Below are positions 1 to 7,111 of a stretch of DNA of 20,177 bases, piece after piece. Origin of the DNA: Proteobacteria bacterium UBA6921 (GTDB taxonomy: Bacteria; Pseudomonadota; Gammaproteobacteria; SG8-11). The notes below the pieces were generated by a model. The model made no database searches. It was not told where the DNA came from and saw only the letters and a program-made list of their open reading frames with translations. Location of the stretch: assembly GCA_002450895.1 (NCBI GenBank), contig DKAR01000176.1:14640-34816 (forward strand), in the 5' to 3' direction. A program made the position numbers and the translations under genes. Numbering within the stretch: position 1 is the first letter of the stretch; each line of letters begins with the position of its first letter.

Positions 1-154
1 CCCAACGTCGCTCGCGGGGAATGAAGTCGCGCACCGTCATCGGCTGTGTGGATTCGGTCTGCTCCGCGTCTGCCGCAAAGACGCCACGGCAACATGCGAT
101 GATTGAAAGAAACAGAGTAATGCCAATCCAGATGGTCCGAACTTCTTTGTGCAT
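1..154 (-). CDS. N-terminus of an exported protein, cut by the window edge
   Basis: Reading the minus strand from the ATG at 154 gives 51 codons with no stop before the left edge. The product begins MHKEVRTIWIGITLFL, a basic start followed by a hydrophobic stretch, then two cysteines and a small-residue site (FAAD), which together look like a Sec signal peptide. The mature part starts acidic (ADAEQTES) and continues TVRDFIPRERRW. No domain can be recognised in so short a piece. No clear Shine-Dalgarno precedes the ATG. It is the fourth consecutive minus-strand gene encoding an exported product, after the FecR/TPR barrel and two small secreted proteins, so it may belong to the same locus. A lipoprotein is possible because of the CC pair, but the cleavage region fits signal peptidase I better. 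Confidence 0.55.
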   Translation of the reverse strand, partial: MHKEVRTIWIGITLFLSIIACCRGVFAADAEQTESTQPMTVRDFIPRERRW

Positions 155-193
155 GGCGTAGGTTGAAGTGAAGACTTGGCGCAGCGAAGTCTA

Positions 194-234
194 ACCCCAA
201 GAGGGGAAGTGAGAAAATCTTTTCAACTTGGGGT
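194..234. repeat. 8-bp inverted repeat upstream of the left-edge gene
   Basis: ACCCCAAG at 194-201 is repeated inverted as CTTGGGGT at 227-234 with a 25-nt spacer. The spacer itself contains GAAAA-TC-TTTTC. It lies 40-80 bp upstream of the exported gene that starts at 154 on the minus strand, so it could be an operator or a leader hairpin. There is no further support. Confidence 0.3.
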
Positions 235-276
235 CGCCCGACTATTCGCTTTGGCGTTTGACAGTGAAAGCAAGAA

Positions 277-303
277 GGCCGTACTCGATTTACAAATACG
301 GCC
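277..303 (-). terminator. Hairpin downstream of the 83-aa secreted protein gene
   Basis: GGCCGTA (277-283) pairs with TACGGCC (297-303) across a 13-nt loop, about 27 nt after the stop codon at 330. On the minus strand the hairpin is followed by TTCTTGCTTTC, a moderate U-rich tract. The stem begins with the same GGCCGTA as the stronger terminator at 920-945. Confidence 0.55.
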
Positions 304-329
304 GATATTGCGAGTGCAGATCGTTATGA

Positions 330-581
330 CTAGTACTTATAGCACCTAGTTATTCCACCTGATGTTGTGCACCAATACGGTCCGCCGACGGTTTGTTGCA
401 TCTCGTTGACGCTGAGAGTTTGTGCGGCAACTTCCTGACCGAAGAGCTGTTGCGCATCCTGCGTGTTGAGCGCGGGTGCTTCTGTGGTTTGTTTGTCGGC
501 GGATACCGTGGGTACCGTATCGGCGGCAAACACTGACGTGGCCAACAAGAGTCCTGCGGCTATCGACATTACTTTTCGCAT
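330..581 (-). CDS. 83-aa secreted protein with double-glycine-like motif and Cys-bracketed C-terminal tail
   Basis: The ATG at 581 is chosen because GGAGA lies 8 nt upstream; the frame stays open upstream to 683, but that part looks unlike a protein start. Residues 1-20 (MRKVMSIAAGLLLATSVFA) are a clean Sec signal peptide ending in an Ala-x-Ala-like site. The mature part is short and Gln/Thr-rich, then reads LSVNEMQQTVGG followed by PYWCTTSGGITRCYKY at the very C-terminus. The stretch before GG matches the classical double-glycine leader pattern (LSxxExxxxxGG), which would leave a 16-residue core with two cysteines, but a Sec signal in front of such a leader is unusual. The neighbouring 265-aa protein ends in the same tail. 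No known family is recognised; a peptide precursor or a surface/secretion-tagged protein are both possible. The gene probably belongs to the FecR/TPR-barrel locus. Confidence 0.8.
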   Translation of the reverse strand: MRKVMSIAAGLLLATSVFAADTVPTVSADKQTTEAPALNTQDAQQLFGQEVAAQTLSVNEMQQTVGGPYWCTTSGGITRCYKY

Positions 582-919
582 TGCTAGTTCTCCTAGATTG
601 ATTTGAGTTGATTTCCAAACATGCGACCTCGGCGCGCCGCCAACATCTTCACTTGACGTGAAATGGACCACCCAACGCGCCATTCTCGATTATTTCAATG
701 AGTCTGCAATTTGATCAACAGGAGACGGGTATGGCGAGGTTGTGAATATTGCCAATGTGATGTTCGCATCCCAGCCACTTGAAATGTGAGCGATCACTGG
801 CGAGATATTTCTTAAGGTGCAGTAGACGTCAGCTGGCTTGAAACTGGAGCGCACGATGCGGTACTAGTTTTGTTTTGGTTCTGAATTCCGCTTGAGCAGT
901 GCAATTGGGAAAACAAAAA
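582..919. other. Gene-free stretch upstream of the 83-aa gene
   Basis: About 340 bases without a convincing gene on either strand. It must contain the promoter of the 83-aa gene, because a strong terminator at 920-945 separates that gene from the one before it. I could not pick out a convincing -35/-10 pair. I see no other repeats or RNA genes here. Confidence 0.5.
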
Positions 920-945
920 GGCCGTACCGGGTTACCGGTACGGCC
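909..945 (-). terminator. Rho-independent terminator of the 265-aa secreted protein gene
   Basis: A perfect 11-bp stem, GGCCGTACCGG (920-930) against CCGGTACGGCC (935-945), encloses a 4-nt loop (GTTA). Read on the minus strand, it is followed immediately by TTTTTGTTTTC. It starts 28 nt after the stop codon of the 265-aa gene. This is a textbook intrinsic terminator. Confidence 0.9.
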
Positions 946-972
946 CAAGGTGACAACTAGGATTCTAAGCGA

Positions 973-1770
973 TTAGTACGCGTAGCACTTGGTTGATCCT
1001 GCGTAAGTAGTGCACCAGTAGGGATCGTTATTGACCTCAACATGGACAGGAACTTCAACCGGTGATGTCGGAACGAGTTCCGGACACGCATTTGGCTGTC
1101 CTGCAGGAACACTCGGGTCACACTGCGTGGCCGTGGTGTTGCAGGTACATACGATTGGGGAACCCGCTGTATTAAAGAACGGTTGCCCGATTTCGTAGTT
1201 GAAAACAATGCTCTTCTTTCCATCCGCTGGGCACGTGATGCCCACCGAATCCAGTCCTCCGGATGCAACGAGATCCGAGCACTTGGGAATGACTTCCGGC
1301 GGCGGAGGCGGAGCAGGGGTATTGCCCAGCGCGTAGCAGAAGCTGATTGCGGCGATCGGGTAAGGCGAGCCATTGACCATCAGCTTGATGTTGCCGTCAC
1401 TCTTGACGCCACCCTGCGGATAGATGATGACGGAGACGGGCGATTTGTTACCCGACCCTTTGACGACCACATAGTCAATCGGCGTCGACGCATTGCTGAA
1501 ACCAACCACGGTTCCGGTATTGGTCCATGTATAGTTCACGGACTCGCCGGCGCTATCGGCATCGTAGGGATTGTCCGCTCCGGTAACCGTTCCCGCAGGC
1601 TGCGGTGCCGTGGTTCCCATCTGCATGACGACGCTGTTTGCGGAATAGTCAGAACACTGTTTGTTACCTTCACCCGGAAAAATTGTTACTGAATTATCAG
1701 ACGCCAATGTCAGAGCTGAATGGCTCATAAGAGCGATCGCCCCTGCCAACCCAATTGCACGGTACTTCAT
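973..1770 (-). CDS. 265-aa cysteine-rich secreted protein with the same C-terminal tail
   Basis: The ATG at 1770 has GGAGGT 6 nt upstream. A Sec signal peptide (MKYRAIGLAGAIALMSHSALTLAS) leads into a mature protein with ten cysteines. Roughly residues 25-150 form one domain with the pattern YTWTNTG...VDYVVVKG-type strands...AAISFCYALG, resembling uncharacterised extracellular domains that end in ISFCY. A proline linker (PAPPPPPEV, about 153-161) joins it to a second cysteine-rich segment containing VCTCNTTATQC. The last 16 residues, PYWCTTYAGSTKCYAY, match the tail of the 83-aa neighbour at 11 positions. No enzymatic motif is seen. It lies 66 nt from the end of the FecR/TPR-barrel gene and could be co-transcribed with it. 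Function is unknown; a surface-displayed or secreted protein is inferred from the signal, cysteines and linker. Confidence 0.85.
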   Translation of the reverse strand: MKYRAIGLAGAIALMSHSALTLASDNSVTIFPGEGNKQCSDYSANSVVMQMGTTAPQPAGTVTGADNPYDADSAGESVNYTWTNTGTVVGFSNASTPIDYVVVKGSGNKSPVSVIIYPQGGVKSDGNIKLMVNGSPYPIAAISFCYALGNTPAPPPPPEVIPKCSDLVASGGLDSVGITCPADGKKSIVFNYEIGQPFFNTAGSPIVCTCNTTATQCDPSVPAGQPNACPELVPTSPVEVPVHVEVNNDPYWCTTYAGSTKCYAY

Positions 1771-1810
1771 TTGAACACCTCCGTTAATTTGCCTTATCGA
1801 CCTCTATGAT

Positions 1811-1831
1811 GCCCGGCAGGCACGCGGGCAC
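1811..1831 (-). repeat. Short hairpin between the barrel gene and the 265-aa gene
   Basis: TGCCCG and CGGGCA flank a 9-nt loop in the 66-bp gap after the barrel gene. No T-tract follows on the minus strand, so it is not a convincing terminator. It may be a processing or attenuation hairpin, or chance. Confidence 0.25.
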
Positions 1832-1836
1832 CAATG

Positions 1837-4800
1837 TTAAAAATTCACAACCGCACGCGCCATGACCATGCGCTTCGGGAAATACGGTCCGGTGGACGGT
1901 TCGTCGCGGAATTCGCGATAGCTGTCATCCTGGTATTTGAAATCTTTGTCGAACAGATTTTTGGCCGCGACGCTAATGGTCCCTGTGCGCTTTGGCAGCC
2001 GATAGCCAAAGGAGGCGTCAACGACGTTGAATTCGTCATCTCCGGACGTATGAATGGCCGTCCCCGCGTAAGTCACGTCCTGGTTCACGTGCGTTGCGCC
2101 CACGCTCGCAAACAAACCCATCGGCAGGAACGCGTTCAAAGTAAGAGGCACACTGCGAGTTTTGACGCGACCGGGGTTCGTTACTTCCATTTCGGGGCCA
2201 TTGTCGGCGCGATAAACGTCGTATACATAGGCGGCATGAACGGACAACTGCGGCAGCGGGGCCCATTCGATGTGTAGTCGATGGAACAGCTCTGTACGCT
2301 CATCGGTCTTCCATGCGTCCATTGCATCCTGGAATGGTTCGTCATAGTCACGGCGAGTAAACTCGATTCCACCTTGCACCGATTGCTGCGATTTTAGATC
2401 GAAAGCAAGCGCGAGACGCTTGGATTTCGTGCCATTTCTATCGTCAGATAACTGATTGAACCCAGCAATCTGAGAGGGCTCCAACGTCCGATTATTTGCG
2501 AGGACAGGCTTCACTGTTCGAAAAGCCGCGGATCGCAGACGAATCCACGGCGCAATATCCAACTGTAAACCCAATTTTGGACTGAAAGCTTTTTCTTCAA
2601 GATTTCCTTCCTCGTATCGTTCAACCGCTCCGCCAAGCGTCCACGTCAGTCGTTGTGTCGTGCGCCCCGTTGCGTATACATAAAGGCGTGGGTCTCTATA
2701 TGTGTAGCTGGTCTGCTCTTGATCAAAAATGAAATTTCCGATGATCGAATCATCAAAGGATGTAGATGAGATCCTTTTTCGAATGGTTCGACTCCAGGAG
2801 AGCCCGCTCACCAGATTGGCGGAATCTGCCACGCTAATCAGTTGAAGCTCGCCCTGGCTCTGCTGATCGTCGGTATCGCCAGAGTTGGTTACCGTAACGT
2901 CGCCGATAAAGGGAGGTAACTCCTGCTTCTGTACAACTAACTCGGTGCGATGGGTTTGAATGAACGAAAACAGAATTGTTGATCTTGGGCTGACTAAATA
3001 TCGGTAGCCAAAGCGTACGATGTCCTGATTACGATCAATGGTCTTGTTTGGCTGGTAATCTTCCGGATCGAAGTTGAACGAAAGATCACCCTCGGTCGAT
3101 TCCCGGCGGCGAAACTCCACTTGCATGTTCGACTTATCGGAAATCGCAATCTGTTCAAAGAAGTTGTAGAGCTTTTGATTCAGCCCGTTGTTCGGACGCC
3201 AGCCGTCAGTGTCGTAATTCAGTGCGCTCAAGCCGACCGAGACGTTGTCGTAGAGACCGGAAACCGCTATTTCAGAACCTTGCGTTGAATTGTTTCCACC
3301 AAGTGCGGAGACAATCGCCTGCGCCTCATTTCTTTGGAACATTGGTGTGAATTCATTGAACCCGGCGCTTGCCGGTCCGCCCGCCGACACGATGTTGAGG
3401 TTTGCTTCACTCGCACTCAGCTGAATCGGTGAAAGGTTTAAATCCTGCAGCATCTGCGCCTGCAGCAATTCACTGACACGTGCGATTTCGCGGCGTCGTT
3501 CGCCTTGATACGCATCGGCAAGGAATCGATGCGCGCCGGCATTCGACGGGTCGGTTGCCAGAGAATTCGAAGCCTCCACAATTGCTTCGTCAGTAAATCC
3601 GAGATCGTTATAGGCGCGCGCAACGCTGGTGCCGCGCGATGCGCGGTCTTTGTCCAGCAGCAGGCGGCTGCGATAAACGGCGCGGTTGTCGTTCAGCGCG
3701 ATGGACTTTTGAATGTCGGCAAGCGCTTCGACCGGACGGTTTTCGGTTTGTTTGCGAATGCCGTCGTACAGGTAGGCGGTCGGGTCGTTCGGATCGAGAC
3801 CCTTGGCAATTTCAAATTGCTGTCCGTCCAGTCCGCTGCGGCGTTCTTCAAAATAGGATTTGCCGAGATAGGCGCGGAGCAGGGCGCTGTTGCCGTCAAG
3901 GCCGACGGCGATTTCGATTTCGTGGCGTCCTTCGTGCAGCTTGCCTTGGCTGATCTGCGCCAGGCCGCGACCGAGGCGGGCGAGGGGATCGGCGGAATCC
4001 AGCTGCGTCGCGCGATCGAATGCGGCGAGCGCTTCGGCGTTATGGAAGCTGGCCAGCTCGGCGAAGCCCAGCACCATCTGGCTGCGTTCCAGGTTCGGGG
4101 CGAGCGATTCAGACTTGCGCGCCGCGGCGATGGATTCGCTTCGGTTGCCGAGCATCAGTTCCAGTTCGGCCAAGCGGGCCCAGGCCAGCGCGTCGTTCGG
4201 ATCTTTGCCCACCGCGGCGGCGAGGTTGTCCCGTGCGGCGTCGATTTTGTACGTCGCTTGTAGCGCGTAGGACAGCGCGATGCGGCTGCTTGACGAGGGA
4301 TCAATCGAAGTTGCTTTTTCCGCGTCGGCAAGTGCTTCAGCGGTCTGGTTCTGCACCACTTCAATGACGGCGCGCAGCGCCAGTGCCTTGGCTGAATTTG
4401 GATCCGCGGCAATGGCGCTGTCGATCATCGGGCGGGCTTCATCGACGCGGCCGACGGAGAGCAATTGCGCGGCTTTCTGAAGATCAGATGCGGCGTCGCC
4501 GGAGGCTGACTCGCCCAGGGCGAGGACCGGCGGATAGTAAAGCGCCCACTGCACTTCGCTGCGCGGTTTCACGATCGTGACGTTTTGGGGCGCCTGGCCT
4601 TTTTCTGCAACAACGGCGGAGCCGCCAGGAACGGCGATCTTGCCCTGCTCATTCGACGCGACGACGGTGCCTTCAAATACGACGAGCTTCGACGCGGTGT
4701 CGTCGACCCGGAACACGAACTCGGTGCCTTCGATCGAACCGTTCAGGTACGGGGTGTTGATTGTCAGCTGGCGCGGCTTGCGGCTGAACGACTGAAACGC

Positions 4801-5133
4801 GCCCTTGATTAAGTCAAGAATGGACTTCTTCTCTGGTTCCACCGCAACGTCAACGAGGCGCAGGGTTGTGTTCTGGTCGACACGCAGAACGGCGCCGTTG
4901 GCCAGCGAGACCGCCGCACGACTCTGAGCGCCGACGCGAATTGAATCGCCCTGGCACAACGGGTCATTGCTCTTGGCAGCGCGCCACGGCTCGGAGGGAT
5001 CGCTGACGACTTCAACGGTCCCCTGCACAGAAGCGAATTGCCCGGCCGGCGGAGTACAGTTTGCTGCGTAAACCGACGTAGAAGAAATAAGGCTGCCGAA
5101 CCCCAAAACGACGAACTTCAATCCATTGTTCAT
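1837..5133 (-). CDS. FecR-domain / TPR / TonB-receptor-like outer-membrane beta-barrel protein
   Basis: The start is set at the ATG at 5133 (1098 aa) because MNNGLKFVVLGFGSLISSTSVYA is a good Sec signal peptide; the frame remains open to 5244 but gives no signal there. After the signal, about residues 25-205 form a FecR-like domain (ASVQGTVEV, EGTEF, ending VQWALYYPP, which is typical of this family). About 215-560 are tandem TPR helices (repeated A-x-x-x-x-x-x-DPN units). From about 600 onward comes a barrel introduced by ASAGFNEFTPMF, with alternating strands and a TonB-receptor-like end (VAAKNLFDKDF ... MARAVVNF, terminal Phe). The family is known as a large outer-membrane TPR-barrel of unproven function; I see no TonB plug domain. 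It heads a minus-strand run of exported proteins, two with a shared tail, suggesting it may handle them. This functional link is inference. Confidence 0.88.
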   Translation of the reverse strand: MNNGLKFVVLGFGSLISSTSVYAANCTPPAGQFASVQGTVEVVSDPSEPWRAAKSNDPLCQGDSIRVGAQSRAAVSLANGAVLRVDQNTTLRLVDVAVEPEKKSILDLIKGAFQSFSRKPRQLTINTPYLNGSIEGTEFVFRVDDTASKLVVFEGTVVASNEQGKIAVPGGSAVVAEKGQAPQNVTIVKPRSEVQWALYYPPVLALGESASGDAASDLQKAAQLLSVGRVDEARPMIDSAIAADPNSAKALALRAVIEVVQNQTAEALADAEKATSIDPSSSSRIALSYALQATYKIDAARDNLAAAVGKDPNDALAWARLAELELMLGNRSESIAAARKSESLAPNLERSQMVLGFAELASFHNAEALAAFDRATQLDSADPLARLGRGLAQISQGKLHEGRHEIEIAVGLDGNSALLRAYLGKSYFEERRSGLDGQQFEIAKGLDPNDPTAYLYDGIRKQTENRPVEALADIQKSIALNDNRAVYRSRLLLDKDRASRGTSVARAYNDLGFTDEAIVEASNSLATDPSNAGAHRFLADAYQGERRREIARVSELLQAQMLQDLNLSPIQLSASEANLNIVSAGGPASAGFNEFTPMFQRNEAQAIVSALGGNNSTQGSEIAVSGLYDNVSVGLSALNYDTDGWRPNNGLNQKLYNFFEQIAISDKSNMQVEFRRRESTEGDLSFNFDPEDYQPNKTIDRNQDIVRFGYRYLVSPRSTILFSFIQTHRTELVVQKQELPPFIGDVTVTNSGDTDDQQSQGELQLISVADSANLVSGLSWSRTIRKRISSTSFDDSIIGNFIFDQEQTSYTYRDPRLYVYATGRTTQRLTWTLGGAVERYEEGNLEEKAFSPKLGLQLDIAPWIRLRSAAFRTVKPVLANNRTLEPSQIAGFNQLSDDRNGTKSKRLALAFDLKSQQSVQGGIEFTRRDYDEPFQDAMDAWKTDERTELFHRLHIEWAPLPQLSVHAAYVYDVYRADNGPEMEVTNPGRVKTRSVPLTLNAFLPMGLFASVGATHVNQDVTYAGTAIHTSGDDEFNVVDASFGYRLPKRTGTISVAAKNLFDKDFKYQDDSYREFRDEPSTGPYFPKRMVMARAVVNF

Positions 5134-5554
5134 TGATGTTTTGTTCTTTGATTTCCAAGGTAAACGAGCGCGGATTATGACAAAGAATGAAGCAATTGAA
5201 TACTGGCAAATAGTATTAGGGTCAGCCGGTACATCGTTGTGCACAACGAGGCGTCGTCATTCGCGGGTGCGTCAATGCGGGGCAAAAGTTGACTAATTGT
5301 TCAGCCTATTTTTCGCGCTGCCTTTTTTTGACTCATGATCCTGAGCCCGCGCACGATTTTGTCGCAATGTCGGGAGAGTTGACGGTTCCGAAAAGAGATG
5401 ACCACTGCTAATTCGTAGTGCCACGTAGACTGATTCTGACTCCTGCACGTCGCCACTGTGCGTATTTACACCTCGAATTCGGGCAATCTTCTTCGAGGGA
5501 CCCCACGGATACGATGTATCATTGCGCGTTCGGAATCGAACGCTCGGGGGTTGA
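5134..5554. other. Divergent intergenic region between barrel gene and CNB gene
   Basis: This 421-bp spacer separates the minus-strand barrel gene from the plus-strand CNB gene. It holds the 16-bp palindrome at 5234-5249 and several TTGAC hexamers (for example near 5289 and 5379) without clearly spaced -10 boxes. The sequence TACGATGTATCAT near 5510-5522 is a possible -10 region for the plus-strand gene. No small gene is convincing here. Confidence 0.4.
5234..5249. promoter_or_regulatory. Perfect 16-bp palindrome upstream of the FecR/TPR-barrel gene
   Basis: TCGTTGTGCACAACGA reads identically on both strands over all 16 bases. It lies about 100 bp before the barrel start codon, in the divergent intergenic region shared with the two-CNB gene. 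Its size and position fit a dimeric regulator's operator. It does not match the CRP/FNR half-site layout, and the regulator is unknown. Confidence 0.5.
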
Positions 5555-6460
5555 ATGCTGACGTCGGACCAGGTGTTGAAGGTCGTGAGTACCGTTTTGG
5601 ACCAGAATTTGATTCTGGGAGACCTTCTCGACGCCCAAGAAAAGAGCTACATCGTCAAAAACAGCGTTGTCCGCGCGGTGCAGCCGGGCGTTGTTCTTTG
5701 CCCGGAAAATCAAATCGGTACAACGGTATACCTGTTGATCTCCGGCGAGGCAAAGGTGACCAGCCATACCGATGGGAAAACGCTGGAGTTCGGAAAGCGC
5801 GTGCGTGGCGACCTTGTCGGCGAAATCTCGATGCTGTTCCTGATGCCACGCATTGCCTCCGTGACGATGACCGCGCCCGGCGTGGTTCTAGAAATTCCGT
5901 CGCACGTCCTGTCCTCGGTTATCGACAGCAATCCCTACGCCCGGGATGCGTTGATGCGGCGCTGCATGGATCGGGTTGTCGCGACGGCGCTCCGGCGGGT
6001 ACCGATTTTCCATGGTCTGGACTCGCAGTCTTTCCAGGAACTTTGCGACAGCGCGATCCTGAAGCGCTATCGCAAGGGAGAGATCGTGACGCGCGAGGGC
6101 GCGACAGAACGCAGCATGTTTGTCGTTTGCCGCGGTAACGTGCGCGTGTTTATAACGATCAATGGCGAAGAAGTGACCGTCGACACTCGTAATCCCGGGG
6201 ATTACTTTGGCGAGTATTCGTTATTTACCGGCGAGCCGCGCACAGCGAGCGTGTCCGCCGCGACGGACTTGCAACTTGTCGTTCTTGAAGGGCAGGCCTT
6301 TCAGGCATTTCTGGACAGCAATGTTGAACTGGAAAACCTGATCGGTCGCGAAGTCTGGCAGCGAAAGCAGTCGCTTACGACACCCCGGGACGAAACCGTG
6401 ATACGGCAACTTACCGTGGATCGCATGGTCGAAATCCAGTCGCTGCTCGATGGCGAGTAA
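5555..6460 (+). CDS. Tandem cyclic-nucleotide-binding-domain protein without DNA-binding domain
   Basis: The 301-aa soluble protein contains two CRP-type cNMP-binding domains. CNB1 covers about 25-135, with its phosphate-binding cassette at G89-E90 ... P98-R99. CNB2 covers about 150-265, with FGEYSLFTGEPRTASV (E220, R229). Both cassettes keep the Glu and Arg that contact cyclic nucleotide, so cAMP or cGMP binding is plausible. The C-terminus (about 270-301) is a short helix with no helix-turn-helix, so it is not a CRP-like transcription factor. A G-rich stretch (CGGGGG) precedes the ATG. It is followed after about 50 nt by a second, single-CNB gene, which suggests an operon. The physiological partner is unknown; a cNMP-responsive adaptor or regulatory subunit is an inference. 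Confidence 0.85.
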   Translation: MLTSDQVLKVVSTVLDQNLILGDLLDAQEKSYIVKNSVVRAVQPGVVLCPENQIGTTVYLLISGEAKVTSHTDGKTLEFGKRVRGDLVGEISMLFLMPRIASVTMTAPGVVLEIPSHVLSSVIDSNPYARDALMRRCMDRVVATALRRVPIFHGLDSQSFQELCDSAILKRYRKGEIVTREGATERSMFVVCRGNVRVFITINGEEVTVDTRNPGDYFGEYSLFTGEPRTASVSAATDLQLVVLEGQAFQAFLDSNVELENLIGREVWQRKQSLTTPRDETVIRQLTVDRMVEIQSLLDGE

Positions 6461-6513
6461 CAATTGCGGCGCGCGCGCTGGCCTCACTCCAGAGTTTGGT
6501 ATTAAATACAGCC

Positions 6514-7026
6514 ATGGAACTTACTGATCTTCTGCAGACCGTCCCGCTTTTTTCGGCTTTCAATCAGGCTGAGCTTGCGGCACTGGAAAAGAGCTTCTCC
6601 GTCGCCAGTTATCCGAGTGGTCACTTTTTCACGCGAGAGGGCGAGCGCGGTACATCGCTGTTCCTGATCGTCGAAGGAAAAGTCCATGTCACCCGCAAGA
6701 AGCGCAGCGGTCCGGGCTTTGACGTCGAGAAACGATTAAAAGCGGGAGAAGTATTCGGCTTTGTTTCGCTGATCGATCCGGGTCCGTGCACAGCGACCTG
6801 CCAGGCCGATGGGCCCGTCAAAGTCGCATCGATGCCCCGCGAAGTCGTCAAATTGTTGTTGAACAAGCATGCCTCCATCGCGAAGCACTTTCAGGACGCA
6901 CTGTGCGAACAGCTCACCAAATCCATCAATACGGAGCGGGAGAATCTTGGGGAGCTGCTGAGTGCCGGCGATACCAAGAAGATTCGCGAATTGCTTGAGG
7001 CTGTCGTCGAGATTCGTCCAGAGTAA
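6514..7026 (+). CDS. Single CNB-domain protein with degenerate ligand site
   Basis: A 170-aa protein starting MELTDLLQTVPLFSAFNQAEL, the usual entry helix of a CNB domain, followed by the jelly-roll (LFLIVEGKVHVTRK). The cassette reads FGFVSLIDPGPCTATC: the ligand-binding Glu is replaced by Phe (position 83) and the Arg by Cys (position 92), so canonical cAMP/cGMP binding is unlikely. A C-terminal helix (about 125-170) follows, with no DNA-binding domain. The ATG at 6514 has no evident Shine-Dalgarno; an in-frame TTG at 6496 is an alternative that adds six residues. It lies 53 nt behind the two-CNB gene and is convergent with the glutaminase fusion, itself ending in a CNB domain. It may be a structural partner of one of these. 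Confidence 0.82.
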   Translation: MELTDLLQTVPLFSAFNQAELAALEKSFSVASYPSGHFFTREGERGTSLFLIVEGKVHVTRKKRSGPGFDVEKRLKAGEVFGFVSLIDPGPCTATCQADGPVKVASMPREVVKLLLNKHASIAKHFQDALCEQLTKSINTERENLGELLSAGDTKKIRELLEAVVEIRPE

Positions 7027-7040
7027 TCTGCGCGCTGTTT

Positions 7041-7074
7041 TTCAGAACATTTCCTTCCAATCCGCAGTTCTGAA
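7041..7074. terminator. Inverted repeat between convergent genes
   Basis: TTCAGAAC (7041-7048) and GTTCTGAA (7067-7074) form a perfect 8-bp inverted repeat with an 18-nt loop in the 85-bp gap between the converging CNB and glutaminase genes. It is flanked by TTTCTC on the right and by TTT on the left. The position fits a bidirectional terminator, but the long loop makes it weak. Confidence 0.35.
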
Positions 7075-7111
7075 TTTCTCGCCCGAGTGATTCGTTTCTC
7101 GTGCGACGAAT

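Noticed and set aside
3505..4263. Long plus-strand open frame (252 codons) opposite the TPR section of the barrel gene
   Set aside because: It is a mirror of the repetitive, GC-rich TPR coding sequence; the product has no recognisable domain, and the minus-strand gene is clearly real.
1837..5133. The TPR-barrel protein as exporter for the alginate-like polymer
   Set aside because: The barrel is TonB-receptor-like with a FecR domain, lies 7 kb away on a separate transcript, and resembles neither AlgK nor AlgE.
5234..5249. CRP/FNR site at the palindrome
   Set aside because: It does not fit TGTGA-N6-TCACA or TTGAT-N4-ATCAA spacing.
5458..6138. Plus-strand open frame of 226 codons overlapping the two-CNB gene
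   Set aside because: It is Arg/Gly-rich and lies in a different frame from the well-supported CNB protein.
5555..7026. CRP-family transcription factors
   Set aside because: Neither CNB protein has a helix-turn-helix after its nucleotide-binding domain.
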